Positions 7,502-16,055 are shown, counted from the stretch's first letter. The stretch: DNA of 40,238 bases from Marivita sp. (GCF_017643905.1 NZ_JAEPMO010000015.1:1-40238), one strand, 5' to 3'. Notes: a model not told the origin generated them from the letters alone. Program-made: numbers and translations.

Positions 7502-9220
7502 TTATTCCAGAACCAGCAAGGGCAAGGCCGCCTGCTGAGGCTGCGTGACCGGTGCTGCCGCTGCGCTGGGCTGACCGGACATCATCATCGCTGCCTTCTG
7601 GACAAGGGCCATACGCTCTGGCTGACCCGGTGCGAACACCGAAACGCCATTCGCACCAAAGGAACTTAGAGCCGCATCGTACCATGACGCCGCAATCTCG
7701 CTACGCTTCGACGCGCCGATCCCCTGGCTCAGATGGTGTCCCATCAATTCAGCATACCCTGCTTCGCCGAGCGCGGTGAGCAGCAGCGCCGATCCCATCG
7801 CAACGTCCATATCATCGACCCGGTAGCCGACCGACAGACAGACGCGCGCTGTGCCTGCAAGCTGTTGGGGCGACATGCCACTCGACAGAATGAAGGACGA
7901 GACGCCTTGCAACACCTCTTCGCGTGATTTCACCGAAACGGCCAGAACATGGTCTTTGAGCACCGGCCCGAAACCCTTGCACTGCGCGGTGATCTGCTCG
8001 GGCGTTGCACCTTGCACCTTGGCCATCAGGTCTTCACCCTGTGCCATCGCATAAGTGCGTGTGAGGCACATCTGTTCAGCCAGTGCGAAATCCGGATCGC
8101 TCAGCGTTGCTTCGGTGACGAAGCCGCCATTGGAACTGGTGAGCAAGCTGACCTTGTTGCAGAAAGACGCGAGAGATTGCTGCGCCGGGGCTTGCCCGCC
8201 CACCATGAACGAAGGCAATTGCGCTGCGGGTGCGGCCGCGGCGGCGGGCACCTGACCACTCACCACGGCCTGTGCGCTGGGCACAGGCAAAGCAGGTATC
8301 GCTGCTGCAGGTGCACCGGCCAGCTGGGTTTGAGGCAGAGTTGGTTGGGCAGCTTGCGGTGCAAGATTCGCAGCCGCCATTTGCGGTGCATTGTCGGTCT
8401 TTGTGCATGTTCCGCGCACACAGGAAAACATCGCCGGGGTCACATTGAACGCCTGGAAATCATTGCGCTCATACCCCTCGGGGGTCGATGCGAAGACCCG
8501 AACCGTACAGGCTTGCGCGTTACACCAGAAGGCCGAGCCGGTCACCGACGTGTCGATGATATAATCCGTCTGCCCATCGCCGTTGATATCCGCAAGCTGG
8601 ATAAAGCCATGGCGCTGAACCAGTTGTTCCGCTGACGGGTCCGAGCTTTTGGCCACTTCATTGACCGCCGCGGCAACGATCGAAGGCAAGCCGTAATGCC
8701 CGCCGATCGCAGCAGTGGCGCTGTTGCCCGAGCCGTTCATTTGTTCATCGCGATAGATGATCAGCAGGCCGCGCACGCCCTGCGGGTTGCTTGCAATCAG
8801 TTGTGCCGTGTTTGGTCCGCCAGCTTGAGCACGGTAATAAGAGGAAATCAGGAAATCCTGCTCGAAAGACGTAAGTTGGCCCGTCGGAGAATACCCCAAG
8901 TGCGCCTGATACGAGGAAATCGCGGCGCGGGAATTGCGTCCCATTACACCATCCGGCGTGCCTGCATTAAACCCGAAATAATTGAGTGCGACCTGCGCCT
9001 GACGATTCGACTCACGCTGCGCGCTGCTGATGCTCGGTTTCGCGGCGGCTGTGTACGTGCGCTTGGGCGCAGAACTGCGCTGTTTGTTGCTGTTGCTGAT
9101 TGCACCACCGATCACCCCACCGATAATACCACCGATCAAAGCATCGTTGGCCATTGCGGGAATAGGCGCCGCCATAAGGCTGACCGCCAATACGGTATTG
9201 AGAGAAATCCGACGGAACAT
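7502..9220 (-). CDS. Secreted peptidoglycan-binding-domain protein with EF-hand-like loop
   Basis: A 572-aa exported protein. The signal peptide ends near AMA (residues 22-24). It is followed by a glycine zipper [11 protein letters not shown] (30-40), a PG_binding_1 type repeat at about 68-130 ([26 protein letters not shown]), and DINGDGQTD at 211-219, a DxNxDGxxD calcium-loop motif as in FG-GAP or dockerin repeats. Cys233/Cys238 and Cys267/Cys272 could form disulfides. An Ala/Pro/Gln-rich linker (about 280-370) leads to a helical C-terminal domain of unknown type. ATG 9220 is chosen for its signal peptide and AAAGG ribosome site; the frame upstream runs into the lipB promoter. Likely periplasmic, bound to the wall or outer membrane. 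Role not known. Confidence 0.8.
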   Translation of the reverse strand: MFRRISLNTVLAVSLMAAPIPAMANDALIGGIIGGVIGGAISNSNKQRSSAPKRTYTAAAKPSISSAQRESNRQAQVALNYFGFNAGTPDGVMGRNSRAAISSYQAHLGYSPTGQLTSFEQDFLISSYYRAQAGGPNTAQLIASNPQGVRGLLIIYRDEQMNGSGNSATAAIGGHYGLPSIVAAAVNEVAKSSDPSAEQLVQRHGFIQLADINGDGQTDYIIDTSVTGSAFWCNAQACTVRVFASTPEGYERNDFQAFNVTPAMFSCVRGTCTKTDNAPQMAAANLAPQAAQPTLPQTQLAGAPAAAIPALPVPSAQAVVSGQVPAAAAAPAAQLPSFMVGGQAPAQQSLASFCNKVSLLTSSNGGFVTEATLSDPDFALAEQMCLTRTYAMAQGEDLMAKVQGATPEQITAQCKGFGPVLKDHVLAVSVKSREEVLQGVSSFILSSGMSPQQLAGTARVCLSVGYRVDDMDVAMGSALLLTALGEAGYAELMGHHLSQGIGASKRSEIAASWYDAALSSFGANGVSVFAPGQPERMALVQKAAMMMSGQPSAAAAPVTQPQQAALPLLVLE

Positions 9221-9275
9221 TGCGAAGCCTTTCAAAACATGTTCATTGCAGAGGAAATCGGCGAAAAATTGCCAC

Positions 9276-9304
9276 CATTCTGGATCGAATGAACCGCGAG
9301 TCAA
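9276..9304 (-). promoter_or_regulatory. Candidate promoter of the peptidoglycan-binding gene
   Basis: On the minus strand TTGACT (9304-9299) and AGAATG (9281-9276) are 17 nt apart, upstream of the start at 9220. The -10 match is weak. Confidence 0.35.
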
Positions 9305-9311
9305 GAAAACA

Positions 9312-10022
9312 ATGGCGACACCACAGGTCGAATGGCGCATCACCGACGGGTTGACGGATTACGACGAGGCCGTGGCTTTTATGGAGGCGCGGGCGGCGGC
9401 GATTGCGGAAGGCACTGCCGAGGAATTGGTTTGGCTGGTGGAACATCCACCGCTTTACACCGCTGGAACCAGCGCCAGGGTTGAAGACCTGAAAGACCCC
9501 GACCGCTTTCCCGTCTACCAGACCAAACGGGGTGGACAGTATACCTATCACGGCCCCGGTCAGCGGGTGGTCTATGTCATGCTCGATGTGGGCAAGCGCG
9601 GGCGGGATGTACGGTGTTTCGTACAGGATCTTGAACGCTGGGTGATTGCGACCTTGGGCGAGTTCGGTTTGACCGGCCATATCCGCGACGGGCGTGTGGG
9701 GGTCTGGATCGAGCGGCCTGACAAGAAACTTTTACCGGATGGTAAAATCGCCGAGGACAAGATTGCGGCCATTGGCATTCGCCTGCGCAAATGGGTGAGT
9801 TTTCACGGCATCTCGATCAATGTCGAACCCGACCTGTCGCATTTCGACGGCATCGTGCCCTGTGGGATCACGCAATATGGGGTGACATCGCTGGTCGATC
9901 TGGGGCTGCCGGTGACGATGGACGATGTGGATGTCGCGCTGCGGCAGAGCTTTGACGGCGTTTTCGGCGATGCAGCAAAACTGACACAAACCTGTCACGG
10001 AACTGATGCGCGAATCCGGTGA
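9312..10022 (+). CDS. lipB: Lipoyl(octanoyl) transferase LipB
   Basis: Moves octanoate from acyl carrier protein to the lipoyl domains of pyruvate and 2-oxoglutarate dehydrogenases and the glycine cleavage H protein; first step of de novo lipoate synthesis. The 236-aa protein has the conserved [12 protein letters not shown] at residues 73-84, the catalytic Lys150 in [17 protein letters not shown] and the acyl-accepting Cys184 in [18 protein letters not shown] 9312 gives the normal length; the open frame further upstream is antisense to the neighbouring gene and lacks family character. Cytoplasmic. lipA is not in the window. The last codons contain a Pho box that probably serves phoX rather than lipB. 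Confidence 0.96.
   Translation: MATPQVEWRITDGLTDYDEAVAFMEARAAAIAEGTAEELVWLVEHPPLYTAGTSARVEDLKDPDRFPVYQTKRGGQYTYHGPGQRVVYVMLDVGKRGRDVRCFVQDLERWVIATLGEFGLTGHIRDGRVGVWIERPDKKLLPDGKIAEDKIAAIGIRLRKWVSFHGISINVEPDLSHFDGIVPCGITQYGVTSLVDLGLPVTMDDVDVALRQSFDGVFGDAAKLTQTCHGTDARIR
9981..9998 (+). promoter_or_regulatory. Pho box (PhoB site) upstream of phoX
   Basis: CTGACACAAACCTGTCAC is two 7-nt repeats (CTGACAC, CTGTCAC) split by AAAC, the 7-4-7 form of the PhoB site with one mismatch in the first half. It lies inside the 3' end of lipB, 93 nt before the phoX ATG, on the coding strand of phoX. Confidence 0.7.
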
Positions 10023-10091
10023 ATTGCCCGCGACCGGCGCGGCGCAGGACACCGCCGACCGGCTGTCGTCAATCAACATCGGACATGGATC

Positions 10092-12026
10092 ATGACACCC
10101 AAAGACATTCACGACCTTTCTGCAGACGAATGGGACGAGCTGAATTTCCCACGCCCCGAAGGCAATGATTTCGACAAGGTGGTCGAGCGCGCGATCTCGC
10201 GTCGTGGCTTCCTTGGCGGTGTTCTGGCATTCGGTTCGGGTGCCGCTGTCATGGGCGCAGGCATGCTCAAAGGCACCACGGCGATGGCGCAGCCTGCCTC
10301 GCGCTTCCCGTTCACACCGATTGCGGCACAGACCGACGGCACGATCCACGTGCCTGAAGGGTACAGCTGGAAAACGCTTGTCCGCTGGGGCGATCCGCTC
10401 TTCTCGGATGCCGAAGGCGCGTTTGACCCGGCAGCGGGCGTTTCGCTCGAGCATGCAGACCGCGTGATGGGCGAAAACACTGACGGGATGGAGCTTTTCA
10501 ACGTCGATGGCCGCGAGATTTTTGTCGTCAACAGCGAGTATGTGAACCCCAAGGTCAACCTGCCGCACACCGAAGACGGCCAGCCCAAGTCGCTGGACGA
10601 TGTGCGCATCCTGCAAAGCTTCCAGGGTGTGACCGTCATGGAACTGGCACAGGGCGATGATGGCTGGTCGGTCGTGATCGACAGCCCCTACAACCGCCGC
10701 ATCCACCACAATACGCCGATGACATTCTCTGGTCCTGCAGCCGGTCACGACCTGCTCAAGACCGAAGCCGATCCGACCGGCATGGCGTCGCTAGGCACGT
10801 TCAACAACTGTGGCTCGGGCCGCACGCCGTGGGGCACGTACCTGACCTGCGAAGAGAACTTCAACGGCTATTTCGGTGCCGTTTCCGAGGTGTCCGCCGA
10901 CTCGATGGTGATCGACGGGTTCCGCCGCTACGGTGTGTCCACCAAGGTGGATGCTGGCCGCTACAACTACCACGGTTTCGATTCGCGCTTTGACATCGCG
11001 ACCAACCCGAACGAGCCGCACCGCGCGGGCTACATCGTGGAAATCGACCCGGCGAACCCGGACATGACCCCGATCAAGCACACCGCTCTGGGCCGCTTCA
11101 AGCACGAGAACGCCGCCTACGGCATCGCTGCAGATGGCCGTGTTGTGGTCTATATGGGTGACGACGAGCGTGGTGAGTTCATGTATCGCTGGGTGAGCCG
11201 TGATGTCTACGTCCCCGGCGGTGACACCTCGACCCTGCTGGTGGACGGCACGCTGTCGGTTGCGGTGTTCGAAGACGACATGTCCGGTCGCTGGGTTCCG
11301 CTGACACCTGCCACAACGGGCATGGACGCGGCGCATATCGCTGTCTTCACCCGTATGGCGGCGTCAAAGGTGGGTGCCACCACAATGGACCGTCCCGAAT
11401 GGATCGCCGTTCACCCGAACGCATCCGAAGCCTATTGCTGCCTGACCAACAACTCGCGTCGCGGTGTGTTGAACGACGATGGCACCGTGCGCACCAATGC
11501 CGGTGGCGACCCGATGACGGTCAACGCTGTCAACCCGCGAGACACGAACCGTTACGGTCAGATCGTGCGTTGGCGCCCCGAGGGCGGTGACCACGGCGCG
11601 GACGGGTTCTCGTGGGATCTCTACGTGATGGCGGGCAACCCGACGGTTGCAGAAGGCGCGCAAGCGGGTTCGGCAAACATCAACGCAGGCAACCTCTTCA
11701 ACTCGCCCGACGGCATGGTCATCGATAACACCGGTCTGATCTGGATCCAGACCGACGGCGACGACAGCAACGAGGGCGATTTTGCCGGCATGGGCAACAA
11801 CCAGATGCTGGCGGGCGACCCTGTGACAGGCCGCATTGAACGCTTCCTGACCGGCCCGAACGGCTGTGAAGTCACCGGCCTGTGCTGGTCGACAGATCGC
11901 CGGACGATGTTCATCGGTATCCAGCACACGGGCGACAACGGCGGCAACTGGCCGGATGGCGAAGGCAGCCTGCCGCGGTCTGCAGTCGTTGCCGTCACCC
12001 GCGACGATGGTGGCCTGATCGGCTAA
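10092..12026 (+). CDS. phoX: PhoX-family alkaline phosphatase, Tat-exported
   Basis: A 644-aa periplasmic or surface phosphatase of the PhoX/DUF839 family, the calcium- and iron-dependent type common in marine bacteria, which releases phosphate from phosphomonoesters. Residues 36-41 are SRRGFL within a twin-arginine signal, with likely cleavage after TAMA (63-66), so the enzyme is exported folded with its cofactor. The family signature NNCGSGRTPWGTYLTCEEN follows at about residue 238, including the Cys expected to contact the iron centre. Further blocks are HENAAYGIAADGRVVVYMGDDERGE and FNSPDGMVIDNTGLIWIQTDGD, conserved metal-site strands of the beta-propeller. A Pho box upstream fits induction by phosphate limitation. 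A strong terminator follows, so it is a monocistronic unit. Confidence 0.94.
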   Translation: MTPKDIHDLSADEWDELNFPRPEGNDFDKVVERAISRRGFLGGVLAFGSGAAVMGAGMLKGTTAMAQPASRFPFTPIAAQTDGTIHVPEGYSWKTLVRWGDPLFSDAEGAFDPAAGVSLEHADRVMGENTDGMELFNVDGREIFVVNSEYVNPKVNLPHTEDGQPKSLDDVRILQSFQGVTVMELAQGDDGWSVVIDSPYNRRIHHNTPMTFSGPAAGHDLLKTEADPTGMASLGTFNNCGSGRTPWGTYLTCEENFNGYFGAVSEVSADSMVIDGFRRYGVSTKVDAGRYNYHGFDSRFDIATNPNEPHRAGYIVEIDPANPDMTPIKHTALGRFKHENAAYGIAADGRVVVYMGDDERGEFMYRWVSRDVYVPGGDTSTLLVDGTLSVAVFEDDMSGRWVPLTPATTGMDAAHIAVFTRMAASKVGATTMDRPEWIAVHPNASEAYCCLTNNSRRGVLNDDGTVRTNAGGDPMTVNAVNPRDTNRYGQIVRWRPEGGDHGADGFSWDLYVMAGNPTVAEGAQAGSANINAGNLFNSPDGMVIDNTGLIWIQTDGDDSNEGDFAGMGNNQMLAGDPVTGRIERFLTGPNGCEVTGLCWSTDRRTMFIGIQHTGDNGGNWPDGEGSLPRSAVVAVTRDDGGLIG

Positions 12027-12050
12027 GCCGTTTGCACGCGCACATGACAC

Positions 12051-12080
12051 CCCGGACGCGAAGTTGCGTCCGGGACTTTT
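12051..12080 (+). terminator. Intrinsic terminator after phoX
   Basis: CCCGGACGC (12051-12059) and GCGTCCGGG (12066-12074) form a perfect 9-bp stem with a 6-nt loop, followed by ACTTTTCATTTT. Confidence 0.8.
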
Positions 12081-12176
12081 CATTTTGAGAAACAACACAT
12101 TGATATCAGCGGCTTGGCCCATTTGCGGTCAGCGTGCGGTTGCGCCAACGCTCCGACCAAAGTGCGACAATAAAGT

Positions 12177-12190
12177 TTGATCTGCGTCAA
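12177..12190 (+). promoter_or_regulatory. FNR/FnrL-type box upstream of ctaD
   Basis: TTGATCTGCGTCAA matches TTGAT-N4-ATCAA in nine of ten defined positions. It is centred about 112 nt before the ctaD ATG. Rhodobacteria carry the oxygen sensor FnrL, which uses this consensus, so oxygen control of the aa3 oxidase is likely. The direction of control depends on the transcription start, which I cannot place. Confidence 0.65.
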
Positions 12191-12295
12191 ATACATCCGT
12201 TGCCGCCGCCGGTCTCACATTCTAAAACGGCGATGGAACAAATGGCGCTCGGAGAATCCCTGCGCCTTTTTATTGGGAACCAGCAGGAGGCAGAT

Positions 12296-13969
12296 ATGGC
12301 AGACGCCGCCATTCACGGCCACGAACATGAAGACCAGCGCGGCTTTTTCACCCGCTGGTTCATGTCCACGAACCACAAGGACATCGGGATTCTCTACCTG
12401 ATCGTCGCAGGTCTCGCGGGCTTCATCTCGGTGGCCTTTACCGTTTACATGCGCATGGAGCTTATGAACCCTGGTGTTCAGTACATGTGTATGGAAGGCG
12501 CCCGCCTGACCGCAGCAGCGGTTGGCGAATGTACCCCGAACGGCCATCTTTGGAACGTTTTGATCACCGGTCACGGCATCCTGATGATGTTCTTCGTGGT
12601 GATCCCGGCGCTGTTCGGCGGGTTTGGTAACTACTTCATGCCGTTGCAGATTGGCGCGCCGGACATGGCGTTCCCGCGTCTGAACAACCTGTCCTTCTGG
12701 CTCTTCGTGGCCGGCACCACGCTGGCGATCTGTTCGGTCTTTGCACCGGGCGGCAACGGCCAGCTTGGCTCGGGTGTGGGCTGGGTTCTCTACCCGCCGC
12801 TGTCGACCACCGAAGGCGGTATGTCCATGGACCTCGCGATCTTCGCGGTCCACGTGTCGGGTGCTTCGTCCATCCTTGGTGCGATCAACGTGATCACCAC
12901 TTTCCTGAACATGCGCGCACCGGGCATGACGCTGTTCAAGGTGCCGCTGTTCGCATGGTCGATCTTCGTCACAGCCTGGCTCATCCTTCTGGCGCTGCCT
13001 GTTCTGGCGGGCGCGATCACCATGCTGCTCACCGACCGTAACTTCGGCACGACCTTCTTTGATCCCGCAGGCGGTGGTGACCCGATTCTCTACCAGCACA
13101 TCCTGTGGTTCTTTGGCCACCCGGAAGTGTACATCGTGATCCTGCCAGCATTCGGCATCATCAGCCACGTCATTGCAACCTTCAGCCGCAAGCCGGTCTT
13201 CGGTTACCTGCCGATGGTCTGGGCGATCATCGCAATCGGTGCACTGGGCTTTGTCGTGTGGGCGCACCACATGTACACCGTCGGCATGTCGCTGACCCAG
13301 CAGTCCTACTTCATGCTGGCCACGATGGTCATCGCGGTGCCGACAGGCGTTAAGATCTTCTCTTGGATCGCGACGATGTGGGGTGGTTCCATCGAGTTCA
13401 AGACACCGATGCTTTGGGCGTTCGGCTTCCTGTTCCTCTTCACCGTGGGTGGTGTGACCGGGATCGTTCTGTCTCAGGCCGCTGTGGACCGGGCCTACCA
13501 TGACACCTACTACGTGGTTGCGCACTTCCACTACGTGATGAGCCTTGGTGCGGTGTTCGGCATCTTTGCAGGCATCTACTTCTACTTCCCGAAGATGACC
13601 GGCAAGATGTACCCGGAATGGGCTGGCAAGCTGCACTTCTGGACGTTCTTCATTGGTGCAAACCTGACGTTCTTCCCGCAGCACTTCCTGGGTCGTCAGG
13701 GTATGCCGCGTCGCTACATCGACTATCCGGAAGCCTTTGCTTACTGGAACTACACCTCGAGCTGGGGCGCGTTCCTGTCCTTCGCCTCGTTCCTGTTCTT
13801 CATCGGCGTGATGGGTTGGAGCCTTGCCCGTGGACGCGCGGAAACAGCGAAGAACCCGTGGAACGAATACGCGGACACGCTGGAATGGACCCTACCCTCC
13901 CCGCCGCCCGAGCACACGTTCGAGCAGCTGCCGAAGCGGGAAGACTGGGAAAAGTCGCACGCGCACTGA
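12296..13969 (+). CDS. ctaD: Cytochrome c oxidase subunit I (aa3 type)
   Basis: Catalytic subunit of the aa3 terminal oxidase: reduces O2 to water with electrons from cytochrome c and pumps protons across the inner membrane. The 557-aa, twelve-helix protein shows all key elements: HGILMMFF (heme a His), [12 protein letters not shown] (D-channel Asp), [10 protein letters not shown] (CuB His, the proton-gating Glu and the Tyr cross-linked to His), HHMYTVG (two CuB His), TGVKIFSW (K-channel Lys) and HFHYVMSLG (heme a3 and heme a His). The ATG at 12296 has an excellent AGGAGG site at 12285-12290, 5 nt upstream, which rules out the longer open frame. It stands alone between two terminators; the other oxidase subunits are not in the window. 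The FNR-like box upstream suggests oxygen control. Confidence 0.98.
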   Translation: MADAAIHGHEHEDQRGFFTRWFMSTNHKDIGILYLIVAGLAGFISVAFTVYMRMELMNPGVQYMCMEGARLTAAAVGECTPNGHLWNVLITGHGILMMFFVVIPALFGGFGNYFMPLQIGAPDMAFPRLNNLSFWLFVAGTTLAICSVFAPGGNGQLGSGVGWVLYPPLSTTEGGMSMDLAIFAVHVSGASSILGAINVITTFLNMRAPGMTLFKVPLFAWSIFVTAWLILLALPVLAGAITMLLTDRNFGTTFFDPAGGGDPILYQHILWFFGHPEVYIVILPAFGIISHVIATFSRKPVFGYLPMVWAIIAIGALGFVVWAHHMYTVGMSLTQQSYFMLATMVIAVPTGVKIFSWIATMWGGSIEFKTPMLWAFGFLFLFTVGGVTGIVLSQAAVDRAYHDTYYVVAHFHYVMSLGAVFGIFAGIYFYFPKMTGKMYPEWAGKLHFWTFFIGANLTFFPQHFLGRQGMPRRYIDYPEAFAYWNYTSSWGAFLSFASFLFFIGVMGWSLARGRAETAKNPWNEYADTLEWTLPSPPPEHTFEQLPKREDWEKSHAH

Positions 13970-13990
13970 TCTGAGTGTAAGTTGAATAGA

Positions 13991-14020
13991 AAGGCCCCGG
14001 TGGAAACGCCGGGGCCTTTT
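13991..14020 (+). terminator. Intrinsic terminator after ctaD
   Basis: AAGGCCCCGG (13991-14000) pairs perfectly with CCGGGGCCTT (14009-14018) around an 8-nt loop and runs into TTTT. Confidence 0.9.
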
Positions 14021-14026
14021 GCCATC

Positions 14027-14085
14027 AAACCTACCGTTGTTTGCGGGTAGGTTTTGCGGTAGTGTTTGGGGAAAGGGAACCTATC
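14027..14085 (+). promoter_or_regulatory. ccdAB promoter with overlapping operator half-sites
   Basis: AAACCTACC (14027-14035) and its inverse GGTAGGTTT (14046-14054) form a 9-bp inverted repeat; a third, imperfect copy AACCTATC sits at 14078-14085 just before the ATG. A promoter, TTGTTT (14037-14042) and TAGTGT (14060-14065) with a 17-nt spacer, lies across the inverted repeat. CcdA-type ribbon-helix-helix antitoxins repress their own operon from such repeated sites. Confidence 0.55.
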
Positions 14086-14087
14086 TT

Positions 14088-14309
14088 ATGCCGCGCAAAT
14101 CCACCAGTCTCAGCCTTGACGCCGACCTCATCGCCCGTGCCAAGGATGCAGGCGTGAACCTGTCTCGTGCCGCCGAAGCGGGGATTGAACTAGACGTCCG
14201 GCGTGCCGAGGCAGAGCGTTGGAAAAAAGACAACAAGGCTGCTTTCGACGCGTATGACAAGTTTGTCGAAGAGCACGGCATTCTGCTTTCCAGACATCGT
14301 ATGTTCTGA
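14088..14309 (+). CDS. ccdA: Type II antitoxin CcdA
   Basis: A 73-aa antitoxin that should neutralise the downstream CcdB toxin and repress the operon. The N-terminal part, RKSTSLSLDADLIARAKDAG, is a ribbon-helix-helix DNA-binding domain (residues 3-22 and beyond). The C-terminal part, WKKDNKAAFDAYDKFVEEHG ending in a basic/aromatic tail RHRMF, is the CcdA toxin-binding signature (W..(E/D)N..A...Y..(F/Y)VE..G). ATG 14088 follows AAAGGGAA at a good distance, and the start gives MPRKS as in other CcdA proteins. It lies 68 nt after the ctaD terminator and 3 nt before ccdB. Base composition looks somewhat more AT-rich than its neighbours, consistent with acquisition. Confidence 0.9.
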   Translation: MPRKSTSLSLDADLIARAKDAGVNLSRAAEAGIELDVRRAEAERWKKDNKAAFDAYDKFVEEHGILLSRHRMF

Positions 14310-14312
14310 CGC

Positions 14313-14612
14313 ATGGCTCGTCAGTTCGACATCTACCGAAGCGATGACGGCGTTCTTGTCGTGGTCGTTCAGGCAGACATCCTGATGCACCTTCCGACGC
14401 GGGTGGTCATTCCATTGGTCTCGAGCGAAGATATGAGTGTTGGGTTCAATACACTCATGCCAGTCATACTAGAGGGCGACAGCAAGATGCGCCTGTTCCC
14501 ACAGCAAATGGCAACCGTGATGACCTCCTCTCTTGCGACCTATATCGGCTCTGCCGCACATCAGCGCGACGAGATCATCCGTGCTTGCGATCTTCTTTTG
14601 ACCGGGTATTGA
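14313..14612 (+). CDS. ccdB: Type II toxin CcdB (gyrase poison family)
   Basis: A 99-aa CcdB-fold toxin. The family acts on DNA gyrase subunit A and traps the cleavage complex. Visible hallmarks are the FDIYRSDDG strand at the start, VVVQADILMHLPTRVVIPLVS (residues 17-37, the long beta-hairpin with the conserved VVIPL), LFPQQMATVMTSSL in the middle and the C-terminal helix DEIIRACDLLLTGY. The F-plasmid toxin ends in WGI, with the Trp stacking on gyrase; here the end is TGY. As I recall, some chromosomal CcdB proteins have a similar TG-I/F ending and remain toxic, so loss of activity cannot be assumed. It is 3 nt from ccdA and 6 nt before the DUF2244 gene. Confidence 0.88.
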   Translation: MARQFDIYRSDDGVLVVVVQADILMHLPTRVVIPLVSSEDMSVGFNTLMPVILEGDSKMRLFPQQMATVMTSSLATYIGSAAHQRDEIIRACDLLLTGY

Positions 14613-14618
14613 ACCATC

Positions 14619-15110
14619 ATGCCGTATACGTGGACCGACACCTCTCAGGACAATCAGGAACTGCGCCTGTGGCCGCACCAATCGCTGCCTGCCCATGGGT
14701 TTGCGGCGACCATTCTTGGCATCTTCGCCCTTTCCACGATCCCGCTTTTTGGGCTGATCGGCACGGTTCTGCTCTGGGGTATCCTGCCCTTTATGCTGAT
14801 GGCGCTGGGAGCCATGTGGTACGCGCTGCGGCGGAACGAGCGGGATTTGCAAATCATCGAGGTGCTGACGCTCACCCCGGACGATCTGCACCTGACCCGG
14901 AAAACGCCGAAAGGCGCACCGCAAGAATGGCACTGCAACCCGTACTGGACGCAGGTCAATCTGCACCAGAAAGGCGGGCCGGTGCCGCATTACGTCACGT
15001 TGTCCGGTGCCGGAAGAGAGGTTGAGATCGGCGCGTTTCTGAGCGAAGACGAACGCAAAGAGCTGTACGCAGAGCTGAGTGAGAAGGTTCGGCGCATCGC
15101 CACCCCCTGA
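14619..15110 (+). CDS. DUF2244 membrane protein
   Basis: A 163-aa protein of the DUF2244 family, frequently found near cytochrome oxidase genes in alphaproteobacteria. Two adjacent membrane helices at about residues 28-70 (FAATILGIFALSTIPLFGLIG and VLLWGILPFMLMALGAMWYAL) are followed by a cytoplasmic beta-rich domain with the blocks LTLTPDDLHLTRKTP, WHCNPYWTQVNLH and EIGAFLSEDERKELYAEL. It begins 6 nt after the ccdB stop without a clear ribosome site, so expression may depend on readthrough from ccdAB or on coupling. A helper role for the oxidase is suggested by context only. Inner membrane. Confidence 0.85.
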   Translation: MPYTWTDTSQDNQELRLWPHQSLPAHGFAATILGIFALSTIPLFGLIGTVLLWGILPFMLMALGAMWYALRRNERDLQIIEVLTLTPDDLHLTRKTPKGAPQEWHCNPYWTQVNLHQKGGPVPHYVTLSGAGREVEIGAFLSEDERKELYAELSEKVRRIATP

Positions 15111-15121
15111 CTCGAGGCTGC

Positions 15122-16018
15122 ATGGCACAGGTTCCCGCCGTTCCGAAACTCACCCGCGCACGGCATTTGCTGCGCACGACGCTGTTGGGTCGGACTGATC
15201 CCACTGCGCAGATGGCCGCGTCGGAACGCGCGGCTCTGGCGCTTCGGGAGCGGCGTATTCCACACGAGACGGCACGGCAGGTGACGTTCCTGCTGCCCAT
15301 GGTCGGCCCCGATCACGTGGGCGACTGGGAGGCTGTTGTGGCGCGGCTGCGGACCACCCTGGAGGGGTTCGTGGCACAGGACGCCGTTGACTGGCGCGCA
15401 GCGGTCTGTTGCCAGTCGCGGCCTGACCTGCCGGATGATCCCCGCATCACCTACCTTCCCTTCACCAACCCGACGCCGGGCAACGACAAGTGGCGCAAGC
15501 TGCGGGTGCTTTGCGAAGGGCTTCCCGATCTGGTCACGGGACCGGGCTATGTGATGTCCTTCGACGCGGATGACCTGCTGCGACAGGGCACTGTGACCGA
15601 GATGCTGACACGGCAAAAGCGCGGCGGGTATCTTGTGCAATCGGGCTATGTCATGGATGTCGCGACCGGCGACATCGGACTTGCCGACACGCGCAGTCTG
15701 TCCGCCCCGATGCGCAAACCCTTCTGGAAGCTCTGCGGCAGTTGTGCAGCCGTCTATCACGCGCCGTCAGAGCCAACCTCGACCGCCTTTCTGGCCGAGA
15801 TGACGCAGCATGAACACCGGATGTTTCCCTATCTTGCCGCGCTTGCGGGGCAGCCGCTAAGCCCTCTGTTGCGACCATCGGTGCTTTACATGCTGAACCA
15901 TGGCGAGAATTTCGGCGCGCGGCGGGGACGCGTGGGATACAAGACGCGGTTCGTACAGCGCTACCGGATCGACGATCGCGACATTCTGGACACCCTCAAA
16001 GGTGAGTTCGGCCTGTGA
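15122..16018 (+). CDS. Putative glycosyltransferase (GT-A like)
   Basis: A 298-aa soluble protein with no clear membrane helices. After a basic N-terminal 50 residues comes VTFLLPMVG (54-62), a first Rossmann-like strand, then an acceptor region with NDKWRKLRVLCEGLPDL and the strand YVMSFDADDLL (143-153), whose DADD matches the metal and nucleotide-sugar binding DxD motif of GT-A glycosyltransferases. The C-terminal part includes KLCGSCAAVYH and LYMLNHGENFGARRGRVGYK. It resembles the glycosyltransferases annotated as rhamnosyltransferase-like in this lineage, but donor and acceptor cannot be named. It follows the DUF2244 gene by 11 nt, probably in one transcript, and a hairpin ends the unit. 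Confidence 0.72.
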   Translation: MAQVPAVPKLTRARHLLRTTLLGRTDPTAQMAASERAALALRERRIPHETARQVTFLLPMVGPDHVGDWEAVVARLRTTLEGFVAQDAVDWRAAVCCQSRPDLPDDPRITYLPFTNPTPGNDKWRKLRVLCEGLPDLVTGPGYVMSFDADDLLRQGTVTEMLTRQKRGGYLVQSGYVMDVATGDIGLADTRSLSAPMRKPFWKLCGSCAAVYHAPSEPTSTAFLAEMTQHEHRMFPYLAALAGQPLSPLLRPSVLYMLNHGENFGARRGRVGYKTRFVQRYRIDDRDILDTLKGEFGL

Positions 16019-16026
16019 CACCGGAG

Positions 16027-16055
16027 GGCCCTGCGTCGACGCAGGGCCGCGTTTC
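16027..16055 (+). terminator. Terminator-like palindrome after the glycosyltransferase
   Basis: Two 11-nt perfect arms meet without a spacer at 16027-16048 (GGCCCTGCGTC and its complement), followed by GCGTTTCCC. Very stable, but the T-tract is short. It lies between convergent genes. Confidence 0.6.

Noticed and set aside
9030-9311. Upstream extension of lipB
   Set aside because: It overlaps the signal-peptide coding part of the convergent-strand gene and lacks LipB sequence; ATG 9312 gives normal length.
12215-13684. 489-codon open frame antisense to ctaD
   Set aside because: Low-complexity His/Asp/Arg-rich translation with no domain; it follows from the strong third-position GC bias of ctaD on the opposite strand.
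16027-16048. 22-nt perfect palindrome as a recombination or resolution site
   Set aside because: Position right after a stop codon at a convergent junction fits transcript termination better; it contains no recognised core site.
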